Assembly: GCF_019492185.1 (NCBI RefSeq)
Contig: NZ_JAICCF010000006.1
Location: 248,001-312,000, forward strand
From: Chitinophaga rhizophila
GTDB taxonomy: Bacteria; Bacteroidota; Bacteroidia; Chitinophagales; Chitinophagaceae
Reading direction: 5' to 3'
DNA length: 64,000 bases
Under the pieces are notes generated by a model. That model saw nothing but the letters and a program-made list of their open reading frames with translations. It was not told the DNA's origin and made no database searches. Below, piece by piece: positions 8,988-17,450 of this stretch (position 1 is the stretch's first letter; each line of letters opens with the position of its first letter). The position numbers were made by a program, and so were the translations under genes.

Positions 8988-9698
8988 TTAAGAACGGCCC
9001 TGGGACAGCTTTATATTTTCGGCAACTGCCACTCCATAGGCAGCTCCTATATTTATTGCAGCACTGCCGATGTACAGACTGCTTCTATCCATTTTATCTA
9101 TCTTATTATTAGCTACGATAAATGACCGGTGTACGCGCGTAAACCTGTCAGGAGGCAGTAATGCAAGCGCCTCCTGCATGGACAGCCGGGAAAGGATGCG
9201 TTTATCTTTTAGTACAAAGCTGATATAGTTACCGGCACTTTCAAGATAGAGGATATCTTCCAGCAGCACCTTGTGCTGTTCATAACCACTTTTAACCATA
9301 ATATGAGCTGCTACGGCTGACTGCCGGCGTTGTTGTATTAGTTCCTGTAATGCGCTGGCCTTCTTGCAGGCCTTGAGAAAACGTTCAAAAGAGAAAGGCT
9401 TCAGCAGATAGTCCAGTGCATCCAGTTCAAAGCTTTGCACCGCATGTTCTGAGTAAGCGGTAGTGAATATCACCATAGGAGCCCCGGGTAAAGTGGTCAT
9501 GAGTTCCAATCCCGAGATATCAGGCATACGGATATCGAGAAAGAGCAGGTCTATTGTTTCACGCTGAAGGTATTCCAGCGCTTCAAACGGATCTGTGAAA
9601 TATGCTTTGATATGCAGGAAAGGCACTTGCGATGCATGAGTACGTATTACTGACAATGCGACCTGTTCATCATCTATGGCAATAGCGGTGAGTGTCAT
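8988..9698 (-). CDS. LytTR-family response regulator
   Basis: A 236-residue DNA-binding regulator. The receiver domain (about residues 4-115) has the acidic pair AIDDEQ, the phospho-acceptor aspartate in LLFLDIRMPDISG, the FTTAYSEHA threonine region and the LLKPFSFERF lysine. The C-terminal LytTR domain (about 135-232) has the typical YLESAGNYISF and FTRVHRSFIVANNKI motifs. Its ATG overlaps the TGA of the kinase gene (ATGA at 9695-9698), which points to translational coupling and a cognate pair. Confidence 0.94.
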   Translation of the reverse strand: MTLTAIAIDDEQVALSVIRTHASQVPFLHIKAYFTDPFEALEYLQRETIDLLFLDIRMPDISGLELMTTLPGAPMVIFTTAYSEHAVQSFELDALDYLLKPFSFERFLKACKKASALQELIQQRRQSAVAAHIMVKSGYEQHKVLLEDILYLESAGNYISFVLKDKRILSRLSMQEALALLPPDRFTRVHRSFIVANNKIDKMDRSSLYIGSAAINIGAAYGVAVAENIKLSQGRS

Positions 9699-11197
9699 AC
9701 AACATCAATAGTAAGGTGAACAAAATATTCTGTTGTGGTTTCACGCAGGCTCAGGTCATGTTTACCAGGATACAGCAATGCCAGGCGCTGCTTTACATTA
9801 TGCAATCCTATTCCCATACTATCATTCTCTACTTCTGCCCCCCTGGCTGCATGAACAGAGTTATATACGTCAAAGTAGATCTTTTCAGGCGTACATGATA
9901 AAGATATAGTAATGCGTGACTTGTTACGCAGACTAATACCATGTTTAAAGGCATTTTCTACAAAAGGGATCAATAGCATAGGCGCTATTTCGTGTTCACA
10001 GTGGGTATCCTCAATATTGACTTCTATTAAGATGCCAGTAGCGCCTTGTACACGTAAACGTTGTAAGGCAATATAGTTTTCTAAGTAGGCAATCTCTTTA
10101 GAGAGGGAAATACGTTCCAACAGGTTATCATGTAACATAAAGCGCATCATGTCGCCCAGTTTCTGAATGCCTTCACTGGTAGCGGGTGCTTTTTCCATTA
10201 GCGCAGTACCATACAATGTATTAAGCGCATTGAAGAGAAAGTGAGGATTTATTTGCCAGCGTAGGAAGTCCAGTCCGGTTTCAGACTGAGTTAAAGCCTT
10301 TCGCAGTCCCATAATAGTATCGCTACGCGACTGACGAAGGTTAAACAGCCAGTAGGAAAAAGGCAATACTATGAACAACGCAGCTCCGTAGAAGCAAAAG
10401 CACAATAACAAGGAGACTTCAGGATGTCTATGCCATATGATAGCGAAGAAAGGTAATAACGCAAATATCGTCAGAAACGAAAATGCGGCTTCACGTATTA
10501 ATCTGCGACTACTTTGATGTACAGCATAACGTGGTAGCAGGCGGTACTGTGAAATGAAGTATGTTGTTGCGATAAAGATGCCGGTTAATATGGACAATCC
10601 GGCTTTCAACGCACTATTTCCTGGTGTACCAATAATGAATACTGCCAGGATGACCAGCATAACGATCAACTCAGAGACAACTTGTCCAAACCACGGTTTA
10701 TGAACGATCTTAGGATGTACTTGATGCATATACAATTGCCGGGTGGCATAGTATAGAGCATAGAGGGTTGTATAGAAGACCGTGATGATGAATGCAGACT
10801 TTGCACAATGCATATGGACACCCCTTACGGTTTTATACACCCCAAAGAGGTAACCATCATGCCAGGTGTTAGCCACCATTACCGTAACAAAGACAAGCAA
10901 ACAGGTAGTTAAGAGTAGCACCGTACCCGTCTCCCATTTACCTTTCTCAAAGAACCTGGGCATAATCCAGGTATTAACACTCACAAAAGCGAGGTACACA
11001 ATTGTAATGTGTAAGAGCAATGGTAACAGGTAATGTTTATAATAATCGAATACCTGGTGGTACCTGTCGAACTTGTACCCGTATTCATGTTGCAGATCAA
11101 ATACGTTAGAGGTAACGCTCCTGTATAAAAAAGCGAAGATGATCAACAGGAATATTCCTGTAGCAGTACCAAGTTCTATTTTTCTGAGCTGGTTCAT
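9695..11197 (-). CDS. LytS/YehU-type sensor histidine kinase
   Basis: A 500-residue membrane kinase. I use the ATG at 11197; a TTG at 11218 would add seven residues. Roughly the first 340 residues hold about eight membrane helices with short loops, and no separate periplasmic sensor domain is seen. The cytoplasmic part has the His_kinase motif LRWQINPHFLFNALNTLYG with the phospho-acceptor histidine, and an ATPase domain with LIPFVENAFKHGI (N-box) and DSMGIGLHNVKQRL (G-box). It is the first gene of the two-component operon and its stop overlaps the regulator start. The signal sensed is unknown. Confidence 0.93.
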   Translation of the reverse strand: MNQLRKIELGTATGIFLLIIFAFLYRSVTSNVFDLQHEYGYKFDRYHQVFDYYKHYLLPLLLHITIVYLAFVSVNTWIMPRFFEKGKWETGTVLLLTTCLLVFVTVMVANTWHDGYLFGVYKTVRGVHMHCAKSAFIITVFYTTLYALYYATRQLYMHQVHPKIVHKPWFGQVVSELIVMLVILAVFIIGTPGNSALKAGLSILTGIFIATTYFISQYRLLPRYAVHQSSRRLIREAAFSFLTIFALLPFFAIIWHRHPEVSLLLCFCFYGAALFIVLPFSYWLFNLRQSRSDTIMGLRKALTQSETGLDFLRWQINPHFLFNALNTLYGTALMEKAPATSEGIQKLGDMMRFMLHDNLLERISLSKEIAYLENYIALQRLRVQGATGILIEVNIEDTHCEHEIAPMLLIPFVENAFKHGISLRNKSRITISLSCTPEKIYFDVYNSVHAARGAEVENDSMGIGLHNVKQRLALLYPGKHDLSLRETTTEYFVHLTIDVV

Positions 11198-11267
11198 AAG
11201 GATAAAATCTTTCAGCAATGATAGTTATCCCATTTTCACTTTTCTAAAAAGTGTGACAAAACGGACA

Positions 11268-12830
11268 CTACCTGTGATAGAAAGCAATAATACGCTCTGC
11301 AACACGTTCACCATCCATGGCAGCTGACACAATCCCACCAGCATAGCCAGCGCCTTCTCCGCATGGATAGAGTCCGCTGATTTGTGGATGCATAAGTGTA
11401 TCGTCTTCCCGTGGAATACGTACAGGAGAGGATGTACGGGATTCAGTAGCTACCAGTATGGCATCAGCAGTATAGTAGCCTTTCATCTTACGGCCGAAGG
11501 CTTTAAAGGCTTCCGCCAGCCGGCTGTGCACACTAACAGGAAGGACGTCACGCAGATTGGTACTATTGACACCGGGCAAGTAAGAGCAGGAAGGCAACGT
11601 TGAGGACACCTTGCTGTGGACAAAATCAGTCATTCGCTGAGCGGGCGCTACAAATTGTCCGCCACCAGCAGTAAAGGTAGTACGCTCTACCATCTGTTGA
11701 TAATACATGGCAGCTAACGGGCCTTTGTCAGCAAATAGCTGGAAATCCGATTCATCTACAGTGACTACCATACCCGAGTTAGCATAGGGGTTATCGCGTC
11801 GTGAGGGAGACCACCCATTTACCACCAGTTCACCCGGATCTGTAGATGCGGGTGCGATAATACCACCAGGACACATACAGAAAGAGAATACACCACGACC
11901 GTCCACCTGTTCTACCAGGCTGTAGCTAGCTGGTGGCAGATATTCATTTCTGGTAGGGCAATGATACTGGGCACTGTCTATCAACGATTGTGGATGTTCC
12001 ACACGTACACCCAGTGCAAAAGGTTTAGCAGTAATCAATATATCCTTCTCATGTAGCAAGCGGAATATATCACGGGCAGAGTGTCCAGTAGCAAGTATAA
12101 TCTGAGATGCCTCGAATGTTTGTCCGCTGGCAGTCCTTACACCTGTCACCTGTTCATTGACTGTCATTATATCAGTCACTTTCTGTTCAAATAACACTGT
12201 TCCCCCGCTATTGATGATCTGTTCGCGCATAGCCACGATAATATGAGGCAGTTTATTAGTGCCAATATGCGGGTGTGCTTCATACATGATCTTTTCAGTA
12301 GCGCCGAAGTGTACGAAGATGCTGAGTATTCGGTTGATATCGCCGCGCTTATTGGAGCGTGTGTACAATTTCCCATCTGAGTAGGTACCGGCTCCGCCTT
12401 CACCGAAGCAGTAGTTGGACTCCGGATTAACGATACCTGTTTTGTTAAGAGCAGCCAGGTCCCTCCTTCTTGCTCTGACATCTTTCCCACGTTCAAGTAC
12501 GATAGGCCTGATACCTGCTTCTACCAGGCGTAAGGCAGCGAATAATCCGGCGGGGCCGGCTCCTATTATGATGGCTTGTGGCGCATCGGGAGGCAGTGTA
12601 TCATATATGGGTATGATGCGTTCTCTTTCCTGAAAGGGTTCATTGACAAACACTTTGATGGTGAGCATAAAGTAAGCCTGTCTGGAGCGGGCATCAATAG
12701 AACGCTTGATGAGATGGAAGCCAGTGATGGCAGCGGGCTTTATACCGAGAGCGGCAGCAGCTTCCGCGATAATGCTAGTATCAGACGCGGCCTGAGAAGG
12801 CAGCAGTTTGAGCGAGAGTTGTTGTATCAT
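11268..12830 (-). CDS. FAD-dependent dehydrogenase (COG2509 type)
   Basis: A 520-residue flavoprotein. An N-terminal alpha/beta domain of about 85 residues precedes the FAD-binding Rossmann motif [20 protein letters not shown] (residues about 87-106), followed by IVLERGKDVRARRRD and NYCFGEGGAGTYSDGKLYTR, which marks the COG2509 group. The motif ILATGHSARD and the C-terminal GLYPCGEGAGYAGGIVSAAM close the second half of the FAD site. The physiological substrate of this group is not established. It stands between the two-component kinase and the DUF3127 gene on the same strand, with a terminator upstream, so it is probably its own unit. Confidence 0.88.
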   Translation of the reverse strand: MIQQLSLKLLPSQAASDTSIIAEAAAALGIKPAAITGFHLIKRSIDARSRQAYFMLTIKVFVNEPFQERERIIPIYDTLPPDAPQAIIIGAGPAGLFAALRLVEAGIRPIVLERGKDVRARRRDLAALNKTGIVNPESNYCFGEGGAGTYSDGKLYTRSNKRGDINRILSIFVHFGATEKIMYEAHPHIGTNKLPHIIVAMREQIINSGGTVLFEQKVTDIMTVNEQVTGVRTASGQTFEASQIILATGHSARDIFRLLHEKDILITAKPFALGVRVEHPQSLIDSAQYHCPTRNEYLPPASYSLVEQVDGRGVFSFCMCPGGIIAPASTDPGELVVNGWSPSRRDNPYANSGMVVTVDESDFQLFADKGPLAAMYYQQMVERTTFTAGGGQFVAPAQRMTDFVHSKVSSTLPSCSYLPGVNSTNLRDVLPVSVHSRLAEAFKAFGRKMKGYYTADAILVATESRTSSPVRIPREDDTLMHPQISGLYPCGEGAGYAGGIVSAAMDGERVAERIIAFYHR

Positions 12831-12863
12831 ACTTAGGATGGTTAGGTAGTTATCCCAACAATT

Positions 12864-12898
12864 GAAAACGGATACCCGTATTTCAGGTATCCGTTTTC
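12864..12898. terminator. Rho-independent terminator
   Basis: A perfect 13-base stem (12864-12876 with 12886-12898) and a 9-base loop. The stem ends in AAAA/TTTT on the two sides, so it can work on either strand. It most likely ends the DUF3127 transcript coming from the right. Confidence 0.75.
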
Positions 12899-12936
12899 AG
12901 TTATTTTGTTAATGAGTTGTTATTGTCAACCGCAAA

Positions 12937-13317
12937 TTAGAATGGTAAATCATCAGCCTGACCACCAGAAGAGATTTCCTGGGAAGTATTATAGTTAGGC
13001 ATTGGATCATTAGACGGTCCGCCTGCAACAACAGATTCCATGCGCCATGCGTCCAGATTGGTGATGTAGTTCACCCTGCCATCTTTTTCCCAACGTGTAC
13101 CTTTGATATTGAAGTAAACCTTAACGGTTTCGCCTTCGTTGAAGCGATCTACAATGGCAGTTCTGTCCTGTACCGCCTGGAACTTGATGTAGTTGTTTAT
13201 AACGCGGCCATTGATATCATCAGACTTTTCGATAACGAACTCCCTGGTTTTAAAGGTTTCGCTACGCTGCATCGTATTGTACTTCACGATCAGTTTTCCG
13301 GTTATTTCAAAACTCAT
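12937..13317 (-). CDS. DUF3127 domain protein
   Basis: A 126-residue protein whose first 100 residues match the DUF3127 pattern: MSFEITGKLI at the start, the REFVIE segment, INNYIKFQAVQDRTAIVD and VKVYFNIKGTRWEKDGRVNYIT, with a disordered tail ending in ADDLPF. The acidic DDLPF end is reminiscent of the tails that single-stranded DNA-binding proteins use to recruit partners, and the fold of this family is thought to be OB-like. That it sits beside dnaA supports a link to replication, but the role is unproven. Confidence 0.85.
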   Translation of the reverse strand: MSFEITGKLIVKYNTMQRSETFKTREFVIEKSDDINGRVINNYIKFQAVQDRTAIVDRFNEGETVKVYFNIKGTRWEKDGRVNYITNLDAWRMESVVAGGPSNDPMPNYNTSQEISSGGQADDLPF

Positions 13318-13917
13318 ATAAAAATTTTTAGCTGTTCAGAGGGCCAAAGATAGGTTTTTTAGCAGCAATCCGAGACAATAAAATTTAAAACAGGCAGTTA
13401 TAAACATGGGCGTGTTAACGCACGGGCGCGTATATAATAATTTTGCATGGAATTTGCTAACCTAAAGGACATTTTTTTAAATGCAATTACTAACATAGTT
13501 TTGCACCCCCGCAATGAAATTATCAACATTTCGGAAGATCATAAACGATCACAAAAGGTGATCAAAATTTGCTTGCATTTGCACACAATAGTATTTTATC
13601 AGTAAGTACACATATCTATGGCAAACAAGTTAATGTCAACTGGAAAAGCCTGTCTATCAAAGCAGAGCAGTACTGACTTTCATCATATTAACATGGCAAA
13701 AAAACAAGCACAAAAAAGAGAGTAAAAACAGCGAAAAAACACAGGTGACAAACTGTTATCAGCGAAATAAAAACAAGGGGAGATAAATTTTTTTTTTCAA
13801 CATTTTCTACTGATATTCGTCGTCCTGTCTGAAAATCTATCAACCCCCCACGTTGGTAAGATTTACAATTCGAGAACAATCCTTAATTTAAGAACAACAT
13901 TAATTTACATTAGCTCA
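13318..13917. other. Gene-free region upstream of dnaA, possible origin region
   Basis: About 600 bases with no convincing gene, AT-rich, with A- and T-runs at 13693-13740 and 13786-13800. There is one near-consensus DnaA box, TTATCAACA at 13520-13528, and two weaker ones (TTATCAGTA at 13596, TTATCAGCG at 13756). GATCAC/GTGATC (13547-13552 and 13558-13563) is a perfect inverted repeat. This is fewer boxes than a typical oriC, so an origin is possible but not shown. Confidence 0.3.
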
Positions 13918-15351
13918 ATGAATAAAACTTGCGAACAAGTTTGGGAAAGGTGTCTTAATATAATTAGGGATATTGTGGAATGGCAGCCATTTAAAACCTG
14001 GTTTGAACCAATTAAGCCCATCCAGCTTGAAAACAATGTTTTAACCATTCAGGTACCAAGCCAATTCTTTTATGAATACCTTGAAGAACATTATGTGGGA
14101 TTACTAGGTAAGACGATTAAAAGAGAACTGGGAAAAGACGCAAGGCTCGAGTATCGAATTGTAGTTGAAAACGGCACACCTCATCAGCATCCAAAAACAG
14201 TAAACATGCCTGGGCAGTTTACCAAAAATAAGAAGGACAGCGAAGTAGATTTTCCGTTAACTATACAGAACCCTGTAAAGAATCCATTTGTTATACCAGG
14301 TATCAAACGCGTACAGATAGATTCGCAGCTGAACCCTCATTATACATTTGACTCTTATATAGAAGGTGACTGTAACCGCGTTGCCCGCAGAGCAGGTAAA
14401 ACTGTATCTGAAAAGCCAGGCGGTACTTCATTCAACCCCCTTGTTATCTACGGCTCTGTAGGTCTTGGTAAAACCCACCTTGCGCAAGCAATCGGGAATG
14501 AGGTTAAACGTATACATCCTAATAAAGCTGTGCTCTACGTCAGTGCAGAGAAGTTTATTAATCAGTTCATTGACCACTCTAAAAACAGTATCATCAATGA
14601 CTTTATTCACTTCTATCAGTTAATTGATGTATTGATTGTAGATGATATACAATTTTTCGCCCGTGCTGAAAAAACACAGGATGCATTCTTTGCCATATTC
14701 AACCATCTGCATCAATCCGGTAAACAGCTGATCCTGACTTCAGATAAATCACCTAAAGACCTGGATGGTCTACAGGAAAGATTGCTAAGCCGTTTCCGCT
14801 GGGGACTGAGCGCCGATATGCAAATGCCAGACTTTGAAACACGTATGGAAATCCTTGAGATGAAAATGCGTAACGATGGTCTGGAGATGCCAAAGGAAGT
14901 AGTCAAGTATGTTGCCTATAATATACAGACTAACGTACGTGAGCTGGAAGGCGCACTCATCTCTCTGCTGGCACAGTCGTCACTCAACAGAAAAGAGATT
15001 GACCTGGAACTGGCGAAACGTGTACTCAAGTCTTTTGTGAAAACCTCTTCTAAGGAAATTACCATCGAAAGTATACAGAAAATGGTCTGCGAATACTTTG
15101 ATGTGCCTTATGATAAGTTATTACAGAAAACACGTAAACGTGAGATAGTGCAGGCAAGACAGATCACTATGTATCTGGCCAAGTCATTTACAAAGAACTC
15201 TCTTAAAACTATTGGGGAACATTTTGGCGGACGCGATCATACTACTGTGATCCACTCCTGTCAGACTGTAAAAGACCTGATGGATACAGATAACGCATTC
15301 CGGGATAATGTCATTGAACTGCAACAGAAAGTACAGCTGGCAGCCATGTAA
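13918..15351 (+). CDS. dnaA: Chromosomal replication initiator protein DnaA
   Basis: A 477-residue protein of normal length. Domain I (about 1-85) begins with CEQVWERCLNIIRDIVEWQPF and has the FKTWFEP segment. A linker follows, then the AAA+ domain from about residue 140: Walker A GSVGLGKTHLAQAIG near residue 181, Walker B VLIVDDIQF, sensor region LTSDKSPKDLDGLQERLLSRF. Domain IV carries the DnaA signature GGRDHTTVIHSCQTV near residue 440, which reads the DnaA box. It opens the DNA at oriC and also acts as a transcription factor. A terminator follows the gene. Confidence 0.98.
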   Translation: MNKTCEQVWERCLNIIRDIVEWQPFKTWFEPIKPIQLENNVLTIQVPSQFFYEYLEEHYVGLLGKTIKRELGKDARLEYRIVVENGTPHQHPKTVNMPGQFTKNKKDSEVDFPLTIQNPVKNPFVIPGIKRVQIDSQLNPHYTFDSYIEGDCNRVARRAGKTVSEKPGGTSFNPLVIYGSVGLGKTHLAQAIGNEVKRIHPNKAVLYVSAEKFINQFIDHSKNSIINDFIHFYQLIDVLIVDDIQFFARAEKTQDAFFAIFNHLHQSGKQLILTSDKSPKDLDGLQERLLSRFRWGLSADMQMPDFETRMEILEMKMRNDGLEMPKEVVKYVAYNIQTNVRELEGALISLLAQSSLNRKEIDLELAKRVLKSFVKTSSKEITIESIQKMVCEYFDVPYDKLLQKTRKREIVQARQITMYLAKSFTKNSLKTIGEHFGGRDHTTVIHSCQTVKDLMDTDNAFRDNVIELQQKVQLAAM

Positions 15352-15377
15352 ATATCCCCCTATACAATCAAGCTATT

Positions 15378-15407
15378 AGTCCCGGGTACATCACCCGGGA
15401 CTTTTTT
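15378..15407 (+). terminator. Rho-independent terminator of dnaA
   Basis: AGTCCCGGGT (15378-15387) pairs perfectly with ACCCGGGACT (15393-15402) around a 5-base loop, followed by a run of six T. It isolates dnaA from the sigma factor gene downstream. Confidence 0.92.
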
Positions 15408-15466
15408 ATACCCGCTGCTTAACAATTTCATAATTCAGGGCAGATACAGCAGTTCGTAACATCTAA

Positions 15467-15474
15467 TAACTTTG
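15467..15474 (+). promoter_or_regulatory. Predicted -7 element of the ECF sigma gene
   Basis: TAACTTTG matches TAnnTTTG exactly and lies only 15 bases before the ATG at 15489, which would give a leader of a few bases. No clear -33 TTG is present. Confidence 0.45.
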
Positions 15475-15488
15475 CGGCACTGTACAAT

Positions 15489-16025
15489 ATGTCACAAGTA
15501 GGTCAACACACTTTATGGAGTTCCATCCGGCAAGGTAATGAAACCGCCTTCCGCCAGCTATTCGAGGAATGCTGGGAGCCCCTCTTCACCTATGCCTCAA
15601 AGATCACCAGAGATTACTCACTTGCCCAGGATAGTGTACAAAGTCTCTTCATCCATCTCTGGGAAAAACATGACACCCTACCCGAAGTAACTGCCATCCT
15701 GCCATATTTGCGCAGCGCACTTAAAAACAAACTACTGAATGCCCTTCGTGATGAACATGTCTATCAGAAACATGTAGACCTCTTTACCCAGGTAATTGAT
15801 ACCGACGCTCCTTCTTCCGCCGCTCTTCTACACCTTAAAGAAACCGAACAACAACTATTACATTCCATTAACCTCCTTCCTGAAAAAATGAAGGACGTAT
15901 TTTACCTGCATCGTATAGAAGAACTATCTGTTGCCGAGATCGCCTGTAAGATGGGCAGGTCCCAACAAACTGTCAGGAACCAGATCAATACAGCTGTTCA
16001 GAGACTCAAAACTATCTTTGAATAA
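15489..16025 (+). CDS. ECF RNA polymerase sigma factor
   Basis: A 178-residue sigma-70 family protein with only regions 2 and 4. Region 2 (about residues 20-90) has FRQLFEECWEPLFTYASKI and AQDSVQSLFIHLWEK, the ECF equivalent of the DDAEDLVQEVFLKLW motif; region 4 (about 115-170) has LPEKMKDVFYLHRIEELSVAEIA followed by the helix-turn-helix MGRSQQTVRNQI. It directs RNA polymerase to promoters of the polysaccharide/nutrient-type locus that follows, and is expected to be held by the FecR protein encoded 143 bases downstream and released by a signal through the SusC STN domain. Confidence 0.95.
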   Translation: MSQVGQHTLWSSIRQGNETAFRQLFEECWEPLFTYASKITRDYSLAQDSVQSLFIHLWEKHDTLPEVTAILPYLRSALKNKLLNALRDEHVYQKHVDLFTQVIDTDAPSSAALLHLKETEQQLLHSINLLPEKMKDVFYLHRIEELSVAEIACKMGRSQQTVRNQINTAVQRLKTIFE

Positions 16026-16168
16026 TCCTGAATCAGGAATTGGTAATTAAGTAACAGTTAGCTGGTATTTAAGTGATTATTACAGCTATATTACCAAATT
16101 GTTAAGCCCGTCTATCCAATAGTTATTAACTTCGCCCGCCGTGTCTTATAATTAAACCATAGAACAGT

Positions 16169-17137
16169 TTGGACAAAGGGACATTATTATTATTACTGGA
16201 GAAATTCCGGCAAGGCGTCTGCTCTCCTGAAGAAGAGGCTTTGCTGTACAAATGGATGGATGCATTAGAAGCTGATGATACTTTGCCAGCATTATCTGCT
16301 AATGAAATGGCACAGTACAAACGTAATATGCAGCACCATATATGGCCAGCACCAATAAGCCGCTACCGCCGTATCGGGCTAAAGCTGACCCGGGTTGCGG
16401 CAGTAATAATACCTCTTGCAGTTACAGGCTATTTCGCACAGCGTTATGTAAGTCGCGGCCATCAGTTACCACACACCACAATTGTATGGCAAACAGTAAC
16501 AAACAACAGTGGACAATTAAAGAAGATCACATTGCCTGATCAATCGGTGGCAATAGCAGGTCCTTACAGTACTATCCAATTTCCTGCGCATTTTCCTGAT
16601 GACGCAAGACCAATAAAAATAACAGAAGGAAAAGCCTTCTTTGATGTTGTTAAAGACACACGTCCGTTCAGCGTAGTTGATAACAGTGGCGTTCGCACTA
16701 CTGTACTCGGTACATCCTTTACTATAGAGGCCAGTAACAACCTGCACATCTCCAGGATAGCAGTCGCAACCGGCAAAGTACAGGTAGCAAGGGAAGGAGC
16801 TACTACAGCTGTATTAGGACCATCACAGAGACTAACATTCCGTGAACAATCAATTGAAAAAGATAGTGTCGCTACAGCAGACATTCTTGCATGGACCAAT
16901 GGAAAGATCGTGTTACGTAATGCAACTTTACAGGAGTTATTACTTACTATCCAACACCAATACGGCATTACTGCCACAACAACGTTGGACGTCAACCAGG
17001 GCAATTACAATTTGCACATACCTGCCAGCATGACTCTGCAGGAGGTCCTGGAAGTGGTCGAGAGGATCAGTTATAAACCGAAGATTCATTTCACAATGGA
17101 TAAAGGACAAGTGCATGTAGAAAGCAAACATCAGTAA
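16169..17137 (+). CDS. FecR-type anti-sigma factor
   Basis: A 322-residue inner-membrane regulator. The start is a TTG at 16169, chosen because homologues begin with a similar MDK-x-LL-x-LLEKF stretch and the first in-frame ATG would remove it. A cytoplasmic anti-sigma segment (1-70) includes EEEALLYKWMDALE. One membrane helix (about 72-92) follows, then the periplasmic FecR domain (about 105-205, with FFDVVKDTRPFSVVDNSGVRTTVLGTSF), and a C-terminal DUF4974-like domain (about 245-320). It passes the signal from the SusC STN domain to the sigma factor. Confidence 0.94.
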   Translation: MDKGTLLLLLEKFRQGVCSPEEEALLYKWMDALEADDTLPALSANEMAQYKRNMQHHIWPAPISRYRRIGLKLTRVAAVIIPLAVTGYFAQRYVSRGHQLPHTTIVWQTVTNNSGQLKKITLPDQSVAIAGPYSTIQFPAHFPDDARPIKITEGKAFFDVVKDTRPFSVVDNSGVRTTVLGTSFTIEASNNLHISRIAVATGKVQVAREGATTAVLGPSQRLTFREQSIEKDSVATADILAWTNGKIVLRNATLQELLLTIQHQYGITATTTLDVNQGNYNLHIPASMTLQEVLEVVERISYKPKIHFTMDKGQVHVESKHQ

Positions 17138-17450
17138 TAAAACGCTGATTCCTATCTACAGCCTGACCAATACGTATTGCCTGTCTGACGAGACAGCAGC
17201 AGAACGTACAGCATGCTATTGTAAGTAATAGCGCATTCATGCAGGCACAGATGTCTGTCAGGAAATTGCCAGGTATCTGTAGCAGCACATTTACAGCAAT
17301 AACAGCTCATTTAAGGTGCAACAAACAATACATCATTCGTCATGAATAAATCCATACAGCTATAATAAAACATGAAAACAGTTACAACATTCACGCTAAC
17401 CAATTCTTCAGTACTAATTCTTAATGACTAATTTTTTAACACAGCTATAT

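Noticed and set aside
13618-13725. 35-codon ORF upstream of dnaA (ends in KKQAQKRE)
   Set aside because: Too short, lies in an A-rich tract, no ribosome-binding context and no recognised family such as ribosomal protein L34.
13688-13879. 63-codon reverse ORF upstream of dnaA with a phenylalanine-rich tail
   Set aside because: The hydrophobic end is the product of an A-rich tract read on the other strand; no motif.
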